DNA from: Clostridiales bacterium
GTDB lineage: Bacteria; Bacillota; Clostridia; Oscillospirales; Oscillospiraceae
Assembly: GCA_902362775.1 (NCBI GenBank)
Contig: CABIXV010000007.1
Coordinates: 62,001-126,000 of the forward strand
Length of the DNA: 64,000 nucleotides
Reading direction: 5' to 3'
Shown: piece after piece, positions 16,512 to 24,737 of the stretch
Layout: every line of letters begins with the position of its first letter
Numbering within the stretch: position 1 is the first letter of the stretch
The notes under the pieces: model-generated
Told to the model about the DNA's origin: nothing
Seen by the model: the letters and a program-made list of their open reading frames with translations, nothing else
Database searches by the model: none
Translations under genes and position numbers: made by a program

Positions 16512-18155
16512 CTATGACCGGTTTTGCGCCTCTACCAGCCGGACGCCGCAGTATTGCTCCCGCAGCTTGGGCTTCTCAATCTTGCCGGTGGGATTCCGGG
16601 GAACGTCAGCGAAGATGAGCTTGCGGGGCCGCTTATATCGGGGGAGATCCATACAGTACTGGTTAATTTCGCTCTCGGTACAGGTCATGCCCTCTTTCAG
16701 CTGGATGATGGCGGCGGCGATTTCACCCAGTCGGTGATCGGGCAGGCCAATCACAGCCACGTCGTGGACCTTGGGATAGGCGGACAGGAAGGCTTCAATC
16801 TGAACCGGGTACAGGTTCTCGCCGCCGGAGATGATCACATCCTTTTTCCGGTCTACCAGATAGATAAAGCCCTCCTCGTCCTGACGGGCCATATCCCCGG
16901 TGTGGAGCCAGCCGTTTTCCAGAACCTCGGCGGTGGCCTCCGGATTGTGGTAGTAGCACACCATAACGCCGGGTCCCTTGACGCACAGCTCGCCTACATC
17001 ACCCTGCTTCACCAGGGTATTCTGTTCGTCCACAATTTTTACCTTCCAGCCATAGCCGGGAACCCCGATGGCCCCCACTTTGTCCAGGTGATCCATGCCC
17101 AGATGGACACAGCCAGGGCCGGTGGACTCGGACAGGCCATAATTGGTATCGTACTTGTGGTGGGGAAAGTAGCGCATCCAGTGTTTGATGAGGGAGGGAG
17201 GGACTGGCTGGGCGCCAATGTGCATGAGCCGCCACTGGGACAGATGGTAGTCCTCCAGCTCCAGGTCCCCTCGGTCTAGGGCGGCCAGGATGTCCTGACA
17301 CCAGGGGACCAACAGCCAGACGATGGTGCACCGCTCAGAGGAGGCGGCCTCGAAGATAGCCTGTGGCGTGTTGCCTTTCAGCAGAACTGCCCGGCTTCCA
17401 GTGAACAGAGAACCAAACCAGTGCATCTTGGCGCCCGTGTGGTACAGGGGCGGGATGCACAGGAAAACATCCTCATGGGTGGTGGCGTGGTGGATGGCCT
17501 CCATCCGGGCGGACTGGATCAGGGCCTGGTGCTTGAGTAGGATAGCCTTGGGAAAGCCGGTAGTCCCGGAGGAGTAATAGATGGCGGCTTCGTCCTCGTC
17601 ATCGATCAGCACCTTGGGAGCGACGCTGGAACAGTTGGCGGTGGCTCGGTGGTAGTCCTCGGCAAAGGAGGGGCAGGTGTCGCCCACGAAGAAAAGGAGC
17701 ATCTGCCGGGATATCTTGGGCACAATGGCCTCCACTCGGCCGATGAACTCCGGCCCGAAGAACAGCACATCCACGTCAGCCAGCTTCAGGCAGTAGTCGA
17801 TCTCGTCGGAGGTATAGCGGAAATTGAGAGGGACGGCCACCGCTCCGGCCTTTAAAACTCCGAAGTAAATGGGGAGCCACTCCAGGCAGTTCATCAGCAG
17901 GATAGCGACCTTCTGTCCTCTGCGGATGCCCCGACCCAGGAGCATATTGGCAACCCGGTTGGCTTTCTCGTCAAAGACGGACCAAGTGATCTCCCGGCGG
18001 TAGGGGACGGAGGAGGTGGGCTGGATCAACTCGTACTCCTTCCAGGTGACCCGCTGTTCCTCCTGGATCTCGGGGTTGATCTCTACCAGGGCGATTTCCT
18101 CACCGTATAGTTTGCTGTTGCGCTCCAACAGATCCGTGATAGGCATGGCGCTCAT
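16512..18155 (-). CDS. AMP-dependent acyl-CoA synthetase (fatty or carboxylic acid ligase)
   Basis: A 547-residue adenylate-forming enzyme that activates a carboxylic acid to its CoA thioester. It shows the P-loop-like IYYSSGTTGFPKA, the A5 segment NYGLSESTG, GWLHTGDMARQDEEG and the C-terminal hinge YLVDRKKDVIISGGENLYP, ending with PRNPTGKIEK carrying the catalytic lysine. I place the start at ATG 18155, with GGAAAGG upstream and MSAMPITDLLERN matching family N-termini. A TTG at 18200 would add 15 residues but has poor spacing. The acyl substrate is unknown; it resembles medium- or long-chain ligases. It is monocistronic. Confidence 0.88.
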   Translation of the reverse strand: MSAMPITDLLERNSKLYGEEIALVEINPEIQEEQRVTWKEYELIQPTSSVPYRREITWSVFDEKANRVANMLLGRGIRRGQKVAILLMNCLEWLPIYFGVLKAGAVAVPLNFRYTSDEIDYCLKLADVDVLFFGPEFIGRVEAIVPKISRQMLLFFVGDTCPSFAEDYHRATANCSSVAPKVLIDDEDEAAIYYSSGTTGFPKAILLKHQALIQSARMEAIHHATTHEDVFLCIPPLYHTGAKMHWFGSLFTGSRAVLLKGNTPQAIFEAASSERCTIVWLLVPWCQDILAALDRGDLELEDYHLSQWRLMHIGAQPVPPSLIKHWMRYFPHHKYDTNYGLSESTGPGCVHLGMDHLDKVGAIGVPGYGWKVKIVDEQNTLVKQGDVGELCVKGPGVMVCYYHNPEATAEVLENGWLHTGDMARQDEEGFIYLVDRKKDVIISGGENLYPVQIEAFLSAYPKVHDVAVIGLPDHRLGEIAAAIIQLKEGMTCTESEINQYCMDLPRYKRPRKLIFADVPRNPTGKIEKPKLREQYCGVRLVEAQNRS

Positions 18156-18373
18156 ATCCTTTCCAAGGCCGGATTCGGCCAGGTGCTTTATTGATTTCAA
18201 CCTTTAAACCGTTAAAGTATCATAACCCATTTGCGGCCTGTTGTCAAGAGGGAAACGCCAACGGGGATGGAGGCGAGGCTGTAATTGATAAAAGCAGCAT
18301 TAGGTAGGCAGTCCTGTCCAGCCCCTGTACCCGGAAGTAAACGGGGAAAGTCGTTCAAAGAACAAAAATGGAC

Positions 18374-18401
18374 TTGACAAATGATGCCAGAGGTGTATAA
18401 T
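18374..18401 (+). promoter_or_regulatory. Promoter of the T-box/ior operon
   Basis: TTGACA at 18374-18379 and TATAAT at 18396-18401 are consensus boxes with a 16-base spacer, immediately upstream of the T-box leader. Confidence 0.85.
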
Positions 18402-18418
18402 GCGAACTAATAAAGTGT

Positions 18419-18684
18419 GGACGGAAACAAAGTAGGGCGCGGGTCCGGCTGTACAGAGAGTTCCCGGTAGGTGTGAGGGGCACAGCTTCGCGTTTGAAAT
18501 TTCATTTCCTGAGCTGTCCGAGGAAAGGCTTTGGGCTGAGTAGAGCGGATCGGGTCCTCCCGTTACAGAGGCTGGGTGTTGTTGGACACCCGATAAGACT
18601 GTCCCTATGGGGACGGTGAACAGAGGTGGTACCACGGGAGACGTTTCCCGTCCTCTAGCGGCTTGGGCTGCTAGGGGGTTTTTT
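18419..18684 (+). promoter_or_regulatory. T-box riboswitch, predicted specificity tRNA-Phe
   Basis: A full T-box leader that senses uncharged tRNA and permits transcription of the ior operon. Stem I closes with GGACGG (18419-18424) and CTGTCC (18513-18518). The left specifier-loop strand has AGTA (18431-18434); GGGCGCG pairs with CGCGTTT above it. The AGAGAG motif is at 18455-18460 and the GGTGTGA apical motif follows. The right strand GAAATTTCATTTCCTGAG holds the specifier, best read as TTC at 18501-18503 (or TTT one base earlier), both Phe. The T-box proper GAGGTGGTACCACGGGA is at 18623-18639; its UGGU bulge matches an ACCA tRNA end. The terminator stem is 18652-18677 with T-run 18679-18684. 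Confidence 0.9.
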
Positions 18685-18809
18685 GTTTTTTAGTAGAATT
18701 TGGCCCCGTAAAAAGAGAAAGGCTCATTTACTTTTTTGCTTTTGTGTGCTACACTTTACACAAGTAAATTCTCCTGGAGGAGAAGAAACTTGGAAAAGGA
18801 GCGAAGACA

Positions 18810-19124
18810 ATGGCGAAAGGGGAAAAGAAAGGCCGAAGCCTGGCCCTGTACGAAACTATTTTGAAGCTGAAGGATCTAGACGAGTGCTGCCGGTTTTTTG
18901 ACGACCTGTGCACCCCGACCGAGCTGCGCAGCCTGGAGCAGCGGTTCGATGTGGCGGTCTACTTGCAGCAGGGGTTGGTCTATTTGGACATTCTGGAGAA
19001 AACCGGGGCCTCCAGTGCCACCATTAGCCGGGTCCGCCGGTCCATGCTGGACAACGGCGCCGGCGGTATTATGCGGGAGGTTATTCAGCGGGAAACTCTT
19101 CACAACAGGGGAAGCGACGAATAA
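18810..19124 (+). CDS. YerC/YecD-family TrpR-related protein
   Basis: A 104-residue helix-turn-helix protein related to the tryptophan repressor. The DNA-binding part is the segment LRSLEQRFDVAVYLQQGLVYLDILEKTGASSATISRVRRSM, with TGASSATISRVRR as the recognition helix region. RBS AAAGGAG lies eight bases before the ATG. It is the first gene after the T-box, so its level should rise on phenylalanine starvation. Family members are found mainly in Firmicutes; ligand and targets are not known. It may regulate this operon or other aromatic amino acid genes. Confidence 0.88.
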   Translation: MAKGEKKGRSLALYETILKLKDLDECCRFFDDLCTPTELRSLEQRFDVAVYLQQGLVYLDILEKTGASSATISRVRRSMLDNGAGGIMREVIQRETLHNRGSDE

Positions 19125-19148
19125 ATATTAGGAAAGCAGGGAAGAAAC

Positions 19149-20891
19149 ATGAGACAACTGATGCTGGGTAATGCCGCCGTTGCCCGTGGGCTTTATGAGG
19201 CCGGGTGCTGCGTGATCTCCAGCTACCCCGGTACCCCCAGTACTGAAATTACCGAGGAGGCCGCCAAGTTCGACGATATCTACTGTGAGTGGGCCCCCAA
19301 CGAGAAAGTGGCTATGGAGGTGGCCTTCGGCGCCAGCCTGGCTGGGAAGCGGGCCTTCTGTGGCATGAAACATGTGGGGTTGAATGTGGCCGCTGACCCT
19401 CTATTTACTATGAGCTATACCGGCGTGAACGGCGGTATGGTTATCGGCGTGGCTGACGACGCGGGGATGCATTCCTCTCAAAATGAGCAGGATTCCCGCC
19501 GCCACGCCATTGCCGCCAAGGTGCCTATGCTGGAGCCTTCCGACTCCGCCGAAGCCTTGGCCTTCACCAAGCTGGCCTTTGCGCTGTCCGAGGAGTTCGA
19601 CACCCCGGTGCTGCTGAAAATGTGTACCCGGGTGGCCCACTCCCAGTCTCTGGTGGAGTTGTCCGACCGGGAGGAGAGGCAGACCGTCCCCTATGAGAAG
19701 AACATCGCCAAATATGTGATGATGCCGGGCAACGCCATCCGCCGCCACCCCGCAGTGGAGGAGCGCACCGGCCGGCTGCGGGAGTGGGCGGAGACTGCTC
19801 CCATCAATCGGGTGGAGATGGGCGGTACCGGCCTGGGCATCATTACCTCCTCCACCAGCTACCAGTATGTGAAGGAGGTCTTTGGGGACAGCGTGTCCGT
19901 GCTGAAGCTGGGTATGGCCAACCCCCTGCCCGTCAGGCTGATCCGGGACTTCGCCGCCAAGGTGGACAAGCTGGTGGTGGTAGAGGAGCTGGACCCCATC
20001 ATTGAGGAGCACTGCCGCGCCCTGGGCCTGGAGGTGTCCGGCAAGGATGTACTGCCTATGGAGGGGGAGTTCTCCCAGAACCTGGTGGCCGCCCGGCTGG
20101 GCGGGACCGTACATAGCGGGAAGGCTCTGGACGACGCCATTCCGCCCCGGCCTCCGGTCATGTGCGCCGGCTGCCCCCACCGCGGGCTGTTCTACACCTT
20201 GAACAAAAACAAGTGCACCGTCCTTGGGGATATCGGCTGCTATACTCTGGGAGCGGTGGCCCCCCTGTCCGCCATGGATATGACTTTGTGTATGGGGGCC
20301 TCCATCTCCGCCATCCACGGCTTCAACAAGGCCCTGGGCACGGAGAGTGAGGGCAGGACGGTGGCCGTCATCGGCGATTCCACCTTTATGCACTCTGGAA
20401 TGACCGGATTAGCTAACATCGCCTATAACCAGTCCAATTCTACCGTCATTATCCTGGATAACTCCATCACCGGCATGACTGGCCACCAGCAGAATCCCAC
20501 TACCGGCTACAACATCAAGGGCGACCCCGCCGGCAAGATCGACCTGGAGGCCCTGTGCCGGGCCATGGGCTTCAACCGGGTGCGGGTGGTGGATCCCTAT
20601 GACCTGAAGGCCACCGACCAAGCAGTGAAGGAGGAGCTGGCCGCGGACGAGCCCTCCGTCATCATCAGCCGCCGGCCCTGCGCCCTGCTGAAATACGTTA
20701 AGCACAAGGCGCCGCTGAAGGTAAACACAGACAAGTGCATTGGCTGTAAGAGCTGTATGAAGATCGGCTGCCCTGCCATCTCCATGAAGGAGGGCAAGGC
20801 CCATGTGGACAACACGCTGTGCGTGGGCTGCGGCGTTTGTGAGCAGCTGTGCCCCGTGGGGGCCTTCGAGAGCACCGGCAAGGAGGGTTAA
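19149..20891 (+). CDS. iorA: Indolepyruvate:ferredoxin oxidoreductase, alpha subunit
   Basis: The large subunit of the thiamine-diphosphate enzyme that interconverts aryl pyruvates (indole-, phenyl-, hydroxyphenylpyruvate) plus CoA with aryl-acetyl-CoA, CO2 and reduced ferredoxin. The 580 residues comprise the pyrimidine-binding domain (SSYPGTPSTEITEEAAK near 20), the ThDP pyrophosphate domain (GDIGCYTLG, then GDSTFMHSGMTGL and NSITGMTGHQQNP) and a C-terminal 2x[4Fe-4S] ferredoxin domain: C530/533/536/541 and C558/561/564/568. It pairs with iorB three bases later. T-box control suggests it runs in the carboxylating, biosynthetic direction. Confidence 0.95.
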   Translation: MRQLMLGNAAVARGLYEAGCCVISSYPGTPSTEITEEAAKFDDIYCEWAPNEKVAMEVAFGASLAGKRAFCGMKHVGLNVAADPLFTMSYTGVNGGMVIGVADDAGMHSSQNEQDSRRHAIAAKVPMLEPSDSAEALAFTKLAFALSEEFDTPVLLKMCTRVAHSQSLVELSDREERQTVPYEKNIAKYVMMPGNAIRRHPAVEERTGRLREWAETAPINRVEMGGTGLGIITSSTSYQYVKEVFGDSVSVLKLGMANPLPVRLIRDFAAKVDKLVVVEELDPIIEEHCRALGLEVSGKDVLPMEGEFSQNLVAARLGGTVHSGKALDDAIPPRPPVMCAGCPHRGLFYTLNKNKCTVLGDIGCYTLGAVAPLSAMDMTLCMGASISAIHGFNKALGTESEGRTVAVIGDSTFMHSGMTGLANIAYNQSNSTVIILDNSITGMTGHQQNPTTGYNIKGDPAGKIDLEALCRAMGFNRVRVVDPYDLKATDQAVKEELAADEPSVIISRRPCALLKYVKHKAPLKVNTDKCIGCKSCMKIGCPAISMKEGKAHVDNTLCVGCGVCEQLCPVGAFESTGKEG

Positions 20892-20894
20892 GGC

Positions 20895-21467
20895 ATGGAA
20901 ACCAAGAATATTATGATTGTGGGCGTAGGGGGACAGGGCTCCCTGTTAGCCAGCAAGCTGCTGGGCCACCTGCTGATGGAGCAGGGCTATGACGTGAAGG
21001 TGTCCGAGGTCCACGGCATGTCCCAGCGGGGCGGAAGCGTGGTCACCTATGTGCGCTACGGGGAAAAGGTGTGCTCCCCCGTCATTGACAAGGGAGAAGC
21101 GGACTATATCGTGTCCTTCGAGCTGCTGGAGGCCGCCCGCTGGCTGGCCTACCTGAAGCCAGATGGACAGATTGTCACCTCTACCCAGCAGATCGATCCT
21201 ATGCCCGTCATCACCGGCGCGGCCCAGTACCCCGAAAATTTGGTGGAGAAGATGAAGGCCGCCGGCGCCAAGGTGGACGCCCTTGACTGCTTGGCCTTGG
21301 CCGAGGAAGCTGGCTCCTCCAAGGCGGTGAACATCGTCCTGATGGGCCGCCTGTCCCACTACTTCGAACTGCCCGAGGAGGCGTGGCACAAGTCCCTGGA
21401 GGCCATGGTGCCCCCAAAGTTCCTGGAACTGAATAAGAGAGCGTTTGAGCTGGGGAAGAACGCATAA
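20895..21467 (+). CDS. iorB: Indolepyruvate:ferredoxin oxidoreductase, beta subunit
   Basis: The 190-residue gamma-type subunit of the 2-oxoacid:ferredoxin oxidoreductase. It begins with IMIVGVGGQGSLLASKLLG and contains SEVHGMSQRGGSVVTYVRYG, both hallmarks of the family, which form the CoA-side domain. Length is normal. It follows iorA by three bases and is translated from an RBS inside the iorA end. With IorA it forms the complete enzyme. Confidence 0.94.
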   Translation: METKNIMIVGVGGQGSLLASKLLGHLLMEQGYDVKVSEVHGMSQRGGSVVTYVRYGEKVCSPVIDKGEADYIVSFELLEAARWLAYLKPDGQIVTSTQQIDPMPVITGAAQYPENLVEKMKAAGAKVDALDCLALAEEAGSSKAVNIVLMGRLSHYFELPEEAWHKSLEAMVPPKFLELNKRAFELGKNA

Positions 21468-21498
21468 GGCAGCCGGAAATTTGAAAAGGCGGTGTAGT

Positions 21499-21801
21499 TT
21501 GCGGGACAAGAGATTACAGAAGTTGGAGCGCCACTTTGCTGTCCTGTGTAACGGGGCAAAGGTGAACATATTAAACTATCACCTGAAACGGGAAGCGGAC
21601 GGCAGTCTGGTTTTAGAGCTTATTACGAAGATCAGAAGCCCCGTGCTGTCACAAGGGGTGGTTGAGTTTGAAATGAACGACAGTGGAGCACTGCATTTTT
21701 CCGGCAAATGGATGGGCGAATTTCACCAGCCGAATGTCACCCGGTATTACTATCTGGTCAAACAGCAATTATATCCGAACGAAGAACAAGTTGGGACTTA
21801 G
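21499..21801 (+). CDS. Small protein of unknown function between iorB and crcB
   Basis: A 100-residue protein. I start it at TTG 21499 (LRDKRLQKLERHF...) behind AAAGGCGGTG; an ATG in frame at 21445 lies inside iorB and has no ribosome site. The sequence is mixed charged and beta-rich (VNILNYHLKREADGSLVLELITKI, then VEFEMNDSGALHFSGKW) and ends RYYYLVKQQLYPNEEQVGT. I do not recognise a family. The position inside the ior operon hints at a link to aromatic metabolism, but no motif supports it. Confidence 0.55.
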   Translation: MRDKRLQKLERHFAVLCNGAKVNILNYHLKREADGSLVLELITKIRSPVLSQGVVEFEMNDSGALHFSGKWMGEFHQPNVTRYYYLVKQQLYPNEEQVGT

Positions 21802-21811
21802 GGGGAGCAGG

Positions 21812-22174
21812 ATGGGAAGTGTTCTGCTGGTGGGCGCCGGCGGTGCCCTGGGGGCTGTGTGCCGCTATGGGATAAGCCTGCTGCCATGGCGGGGGGAGTT
21901 CCCCCTGCTCACCCTGTGTACTAACTTCCTGGGGGCTCTGGCCATCGGCTTTGCCGTCGGACTGGCCGGGCAGCGCCGCCTTTCCCCCGGCTGGACTCTG
22001 TTCTGGAAGACCGGGGTGTGCGGCGGCTTTACCACCTTCTCCACTTTTTCTCTGGAGAGCTTCACCCTGCTGGAGCGGGGAAAGTGGCTTCTGTGCGGGG
22101 GATATATGTTTCTAAGCGTGGCGCTGTGCCTGCTGGGAGTGGCCCTGGGGCAGAGGTTGAGCGGGGATGCCTGA
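21812..22174 (+). CDS. crcB: Fluoride efflux channel CrcB/Fluc
   Basis: A 120-residue, four-helix membrane protein. GGALGAVCRYG at the N-terminus, TNFLGALAIG and KTGVCGGFTTFSTFS are the Fluc family signatures; the Phe residues line the fluoride pore and the proteins work as antiparallel dimers. The ATG follows GGGGGAGCAGG. No fluoride riboswitch precedes it, unlike many crcB genes; instead it is read through from the ior operon, and it ends at a strong terminator. That placement is odd and may be incidental. Confidence 0.92.
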   Translation: MGSVLLVGAGGALGAVCRYGISLLPWRGEFPLLTLCTNFLGALAIGFAVGLAGQRRLSPGWTLFWKTGVCGGFTTFSTFSLESFTLLERGKWLLCGGYMFLSVALCLLGVALGQRLSGDA

Positions 22175-22200
22175 ATCGGCCCTGTATGTCAGGAACAAAA

Positions 22201-22230
22201 GGGCGGCGATTGCCGCCGCCCTTCTATTTT
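22201..22230 (+). terminator. Terminator after crcB
   Basis: GGGCGGCG and CGCCGCCC around ATTGC, followed by TTCTATTTTT. It separates iorAB-crcB from paaK, so paaK needs readthrough or its own promoter; I see no clear promoter in the next 120 bases. Confidence 0.85.
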
Positions 22231-22352
22231 TCCATATTTTTTGATATGCCGCCCAATTTGTCCTGGAAGATTTGTCAGGATTGGGCCTTTCTGAACGCAA
22301 GAATCAAAAGAAGCTGGAAAGCACGAGAGAAAACTGGAAAGGACTGATACCC

Positions 22353-23654
22353 ATGGAGAGATATTACCAGCCAGAGATCGAAACCGCGTCCCAGGAGCAG
22401 ATCCGCGCTTGGCAGGACGAGCGCCTGGTCAAGCAGGTGAAACACGTCTGGGACAACGTGCCTTACTACCGCAAGAAGATGGAGGAGAAGGGGCTGACTC
22501 CTGACGACATCAAGGGCGTGGATGACCTGCATAAGCTGCCCTTTGTCACCAAGGCCGACCTGCGGGAGGCATATCCCTACGGACTAGTGGCCAAACCCCT
22601 GAAGGACTGCGTGCGCATCCAGTCCACCTCTGGCACCACTGGCAAGCGGGTGGTGGCTTTCTACACCCAGCACGATATCGACCTGTGGGAGGACTGCTGT
22701 GCACGGGCCATCGTGGCCGCCGGCGGCACCAACGAGGACGTGTGCCAGGTGTCCTACGGCTACGGCCTGTTTACTGGCGGACCCGGACTCAACGGCGGCA
22801 GCCACAAGGTTGGCTGTCTGACCATCCCCACCTCCTCCGGCAATACGGAGCGGCAGATCATGTTTATCCGGGACTTAAACGCCACCATTCTGTGCTGCAC
22901 CCCCTCCTACGCGGCTTACCTGGGCGAGTCTATGAAAGAGATGGGCCTGACCCCCGACCAGATTCCCCTGAAGGCGGGCATCTTTGGGGCCGAGGCGTGG
23001 AGCGAGGAGATGCGCCAAGACATCCAGAATACACTGGGTATTAAAGCCTATGATATATACGGCTTGACGGAGCTGTCCGGCCCCGGCGTGGCCTTCGAGT
23101 GCTCCGCCCAGTCTGGGATGCATATCAATGAGGATCACTTTATCGCGGAGATCATCGACCCGGACACCGGCGAGGTGCTGCCCGAGGGCAGCCAGGGCGA
23201 GCTAGTATTTACCTCCATTACTAAGGAGGCGTTCCCCCTGCTGCGCTACCGTACCCGGGACATCTGCGTGCTCAGTCATGAGCCTTGCCCCTGCGGCCGC
23301 ACTCATGTGAAGATGACGAAGCCCCGCGGCCGCACCGACGATATGCTCATCATCCGGGGTGTCAATGTGTTCCCCTCCCAGATCGAGACCGTGCTCCTCA
23401 ACCATGGCTACCCCGCAAACTACCAGATCATCGTGGACCGAGTGAAGTCCACCGATACTCTGGACGTTCAGGTGGAGATGACCCCCGAGATGTTCACCGA
23501 CAATCTGGGCGAGATCAGCCGCCGCCAGAAGGAACTGGTGGATGGGCTGCGGTCCATGCTGGGACTGGCCGCCAAGGTCACCCTGGTAGCCCCCAAATCT
23601 ATCGTCCGTAGCGAGGGCAAGGCGGTGCGCGTCATCGACAAGCGCAAGATCTGA
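22353..23654 (+). CDS. paaK: Phenylacetate-CoA ligase
   Basis: A 433-residue adenylating enzyme that makes phenylacetyl-CoA (or related arylacetyl-CoA) from the acid, ATP and CoA. It has the PaaK-type ATP loop QSTSGTTGKRVV, DIYGLTELSGPGVAFEC, RYRTRDIC, and the C-terminal RTDDMLIIRGVNVFPSQIE hinge. Start ATG 22353 has GGAAAGGA upstream; 27 further residues are open to 22272 but lack an RBS. It lies downstream of iorAB and just before an ACT-domain protein, an arrangement common in anaerobes. With IorAB it would convert phenylacetate to phenylpyruvate. Confidence 0.94.
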   Translation: MERYYQPEIETASQEQIRAWQDERLVKQVKHVWDNVPYYRKKMEEKGLTPDDIKGVDDLHKLPFVTKADLREAYPYGLVAKPLKDCVRIQSTSGTTGKRVVAFYTQHDIDLWEDCCARAIVAAGGTNEDVCQVSYGYGLFTGGPGLNGGSHKVGCLTIPTSSGNTERQIMFIRDLNATILCCTPSYAAYLGESMKEMGLTPDQIPLKAGIFGAEAWSEEMRQDIQNTLGIKAYDIYGLTELSGPGVAFECSAQSGMHINEDHFIAEIIDPDTGEVLPEGSQGELVFTSITKEAFPLLRYRTRDICVLSHEPCPCGRTHVKMTKPRGRTDDMLIIRGVNVFPSQIETVLLNHGYPANYQIIVDRVKSTDTLDVQVEMTPEMFTDNLGEISRRQKELVDGLRSMLGLAAKVTLVAPKSIVRSEGKAVRVIDKRKI

Positions 23655-23674
23655 AACTAAAGGAGGAAAGCGGT

Positions 23675-24109
23675 ATGAATATCAAGCAGATCTCCGTCTT
23701 TGTGGAAAACAAGCCGGGCGCCCTGTATGCCATGACCGGGGTGCTGGCTCAGAACCAGATCGATATGAGGGCCCTGAATGTGGCCGAGAGCAGCGACTTC
23801 GGTGTGGCCCGCGTAATCGTGGATGATGTCTATAAGGCCGCCACGGTACTGAAGGAGGCGGGCTATGTCCACAATATCACCCCTGTGCTGGGGGTAGCCA
23901 TCCCTGATGTGCCCGGCGGACTGAACAAAGTGCTCCAGGTACTCACCGATGCCAAAGTCAATGTGGAGTATATGTACGCTTTCCTGGGCGGTAAGGATAC
24001 CACCAACGCCTATATGGTATTCCGGGTGGCCGACAACGAGGCGGCTGCCGCCGCCCTTGCGTCCCGAAGCATCAAGACGGTGGACCAGGAGGAGATGAAC
24101 AACCTGTAA
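23675..24109 (+). CDS. Tandem ACT-domain protein
   Basis: A 144-residue protein made of two ACT domains, about 1-68 and 72-140. The first begins QISVFVENKPGALYAMTGVLAQNQIDMRALNVAE, the classic amino-acid-binding beta-alpha-beta start. RBS AAAGGAGG. Free-standing double-ACT proteins regularly follow paaK in Clostridia and are thought to sense an amino acid and modulate the neighbouring enzyme; the ligand here is plausibly phenylalanine, by context only. Confidence 0.9.
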   Translation: MNIKQISVFVENKPGALYAMTGVLAQNQIDMRALNVAESSDFGVARVIVDDVYKAATVLKEAGYVHNITPVLGVAIPDVPGGLNKVLQVLTDAKVNVEYMYAFLGGKDTTNAYMVFRVADNEAAAAALASRSIKTVDQEEMNNL

Positions 24110-24125
24110 GGACGGGGTGTCCAAA

Positions 24126-24178
24126 CCTTTCACAACGGCAGAGGCCGCCCATTGGGCGGCCTCTGCCGTTGTGAAAGG
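24126..24178. repeat. 25-bp perfect inverted repeat after the ACT gene
   Basis: Positions 24126-24150 are exactly complementary to 24154-24178, with a three-base ATT loop. Neither side has a T-tract. It is probably the transcript end or a stability structure for the ACT mRNA, also shielding the convergent acetyltransferase gene. Confidence 0.8.
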
Positions 24179-24228
24179 AAGGATTTGTCTTCGGGCGGGT
24201 CCATAATGATAGAAGATCCATGCTGGCC

Positions 24229-24651
24229 TTATCGAGTCCACACCATCCGATATTCCATCTCTCCGGTATGCTCATCCAGCCCTTCCCGCTGTATCACGAA
24301 CCGTTCCCTCTGATAAAAGGCGACCGCTCTGGAATTTTTCTGGTATACGTTTAGCTCCAGTCGGTCTTTGCGGGCCTTTACAAAGTCCAGCAGCCGTTTC
24401 CCAACCCCTTGGGATTGTGCCTCCTGGCGGATAAATATTCCCTCTATGTAACTGCCGTTGAGGCCCACGAAGCCCTGTATGGCTCCCTCTCTCTCACAAA
24501 GATAGACCTCGGCTTGGGCAAGGGCCTCCGTTACTTCGGACAACTGGCCTTCCCAATATTGGGAAGGAATAAAAGCGTGGGCTGAGAGATTGGTATTGAG
24601 CCAGATAGCGGACACAGCGCTGATATCCTCCGTCTGTAAAGCTCTGATCAT
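24229..24651 (-). CDS. GNAT-family N-acetyltransferase
   Basis: A 140-residue acetyltransferase. Motif A, the acetyl-CoA site, is IFIRQEAQSQGVGKRLLDFVK; the C-terminal KNSRAVAFYQRERFVIQREG is typical of the RimI/YjaB-like group. RBS TAGGAGCG lies seven bases upstream of the ATG. It is a single gene; the acceptor substrate is unknown. Confidence 0.85.
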   Translation of the reverse strand: MIRALQTEDISAVSAIWLNTNLSAHAFIPSQYWEGQLSEVTEALAQAEVYLCEREGAIQGFVGLNGSYIEGIFIRQEAQSQGVGKRLLDFVKARKDRLELNVYQKNSRAVAFYQRERFVIQREGLDEHTGEMEYRMVWTR

Positions 24652-24737
24652 AATTCGCTCCTAAGAGATGATTTGGGGTGTCTGATACCATTATATCACA
24701 AGCGGGGAAGGGTAGCAACGGAACGAGGGGATATAAA

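Noticed and set aside
18419..18684. T-box reading tRNA-Trp
   Set aside because: The specifier strand shows no TGG in the codon position, and the acceptor bulge UGGU does not match the usual G73 of tRNA-Trp.
22272..22353. 27-residue N-terminal extension of PaaK
   Set aside because: No RBS before the upstream start, no family match, and a good start with GGAAAGGA at 22353.
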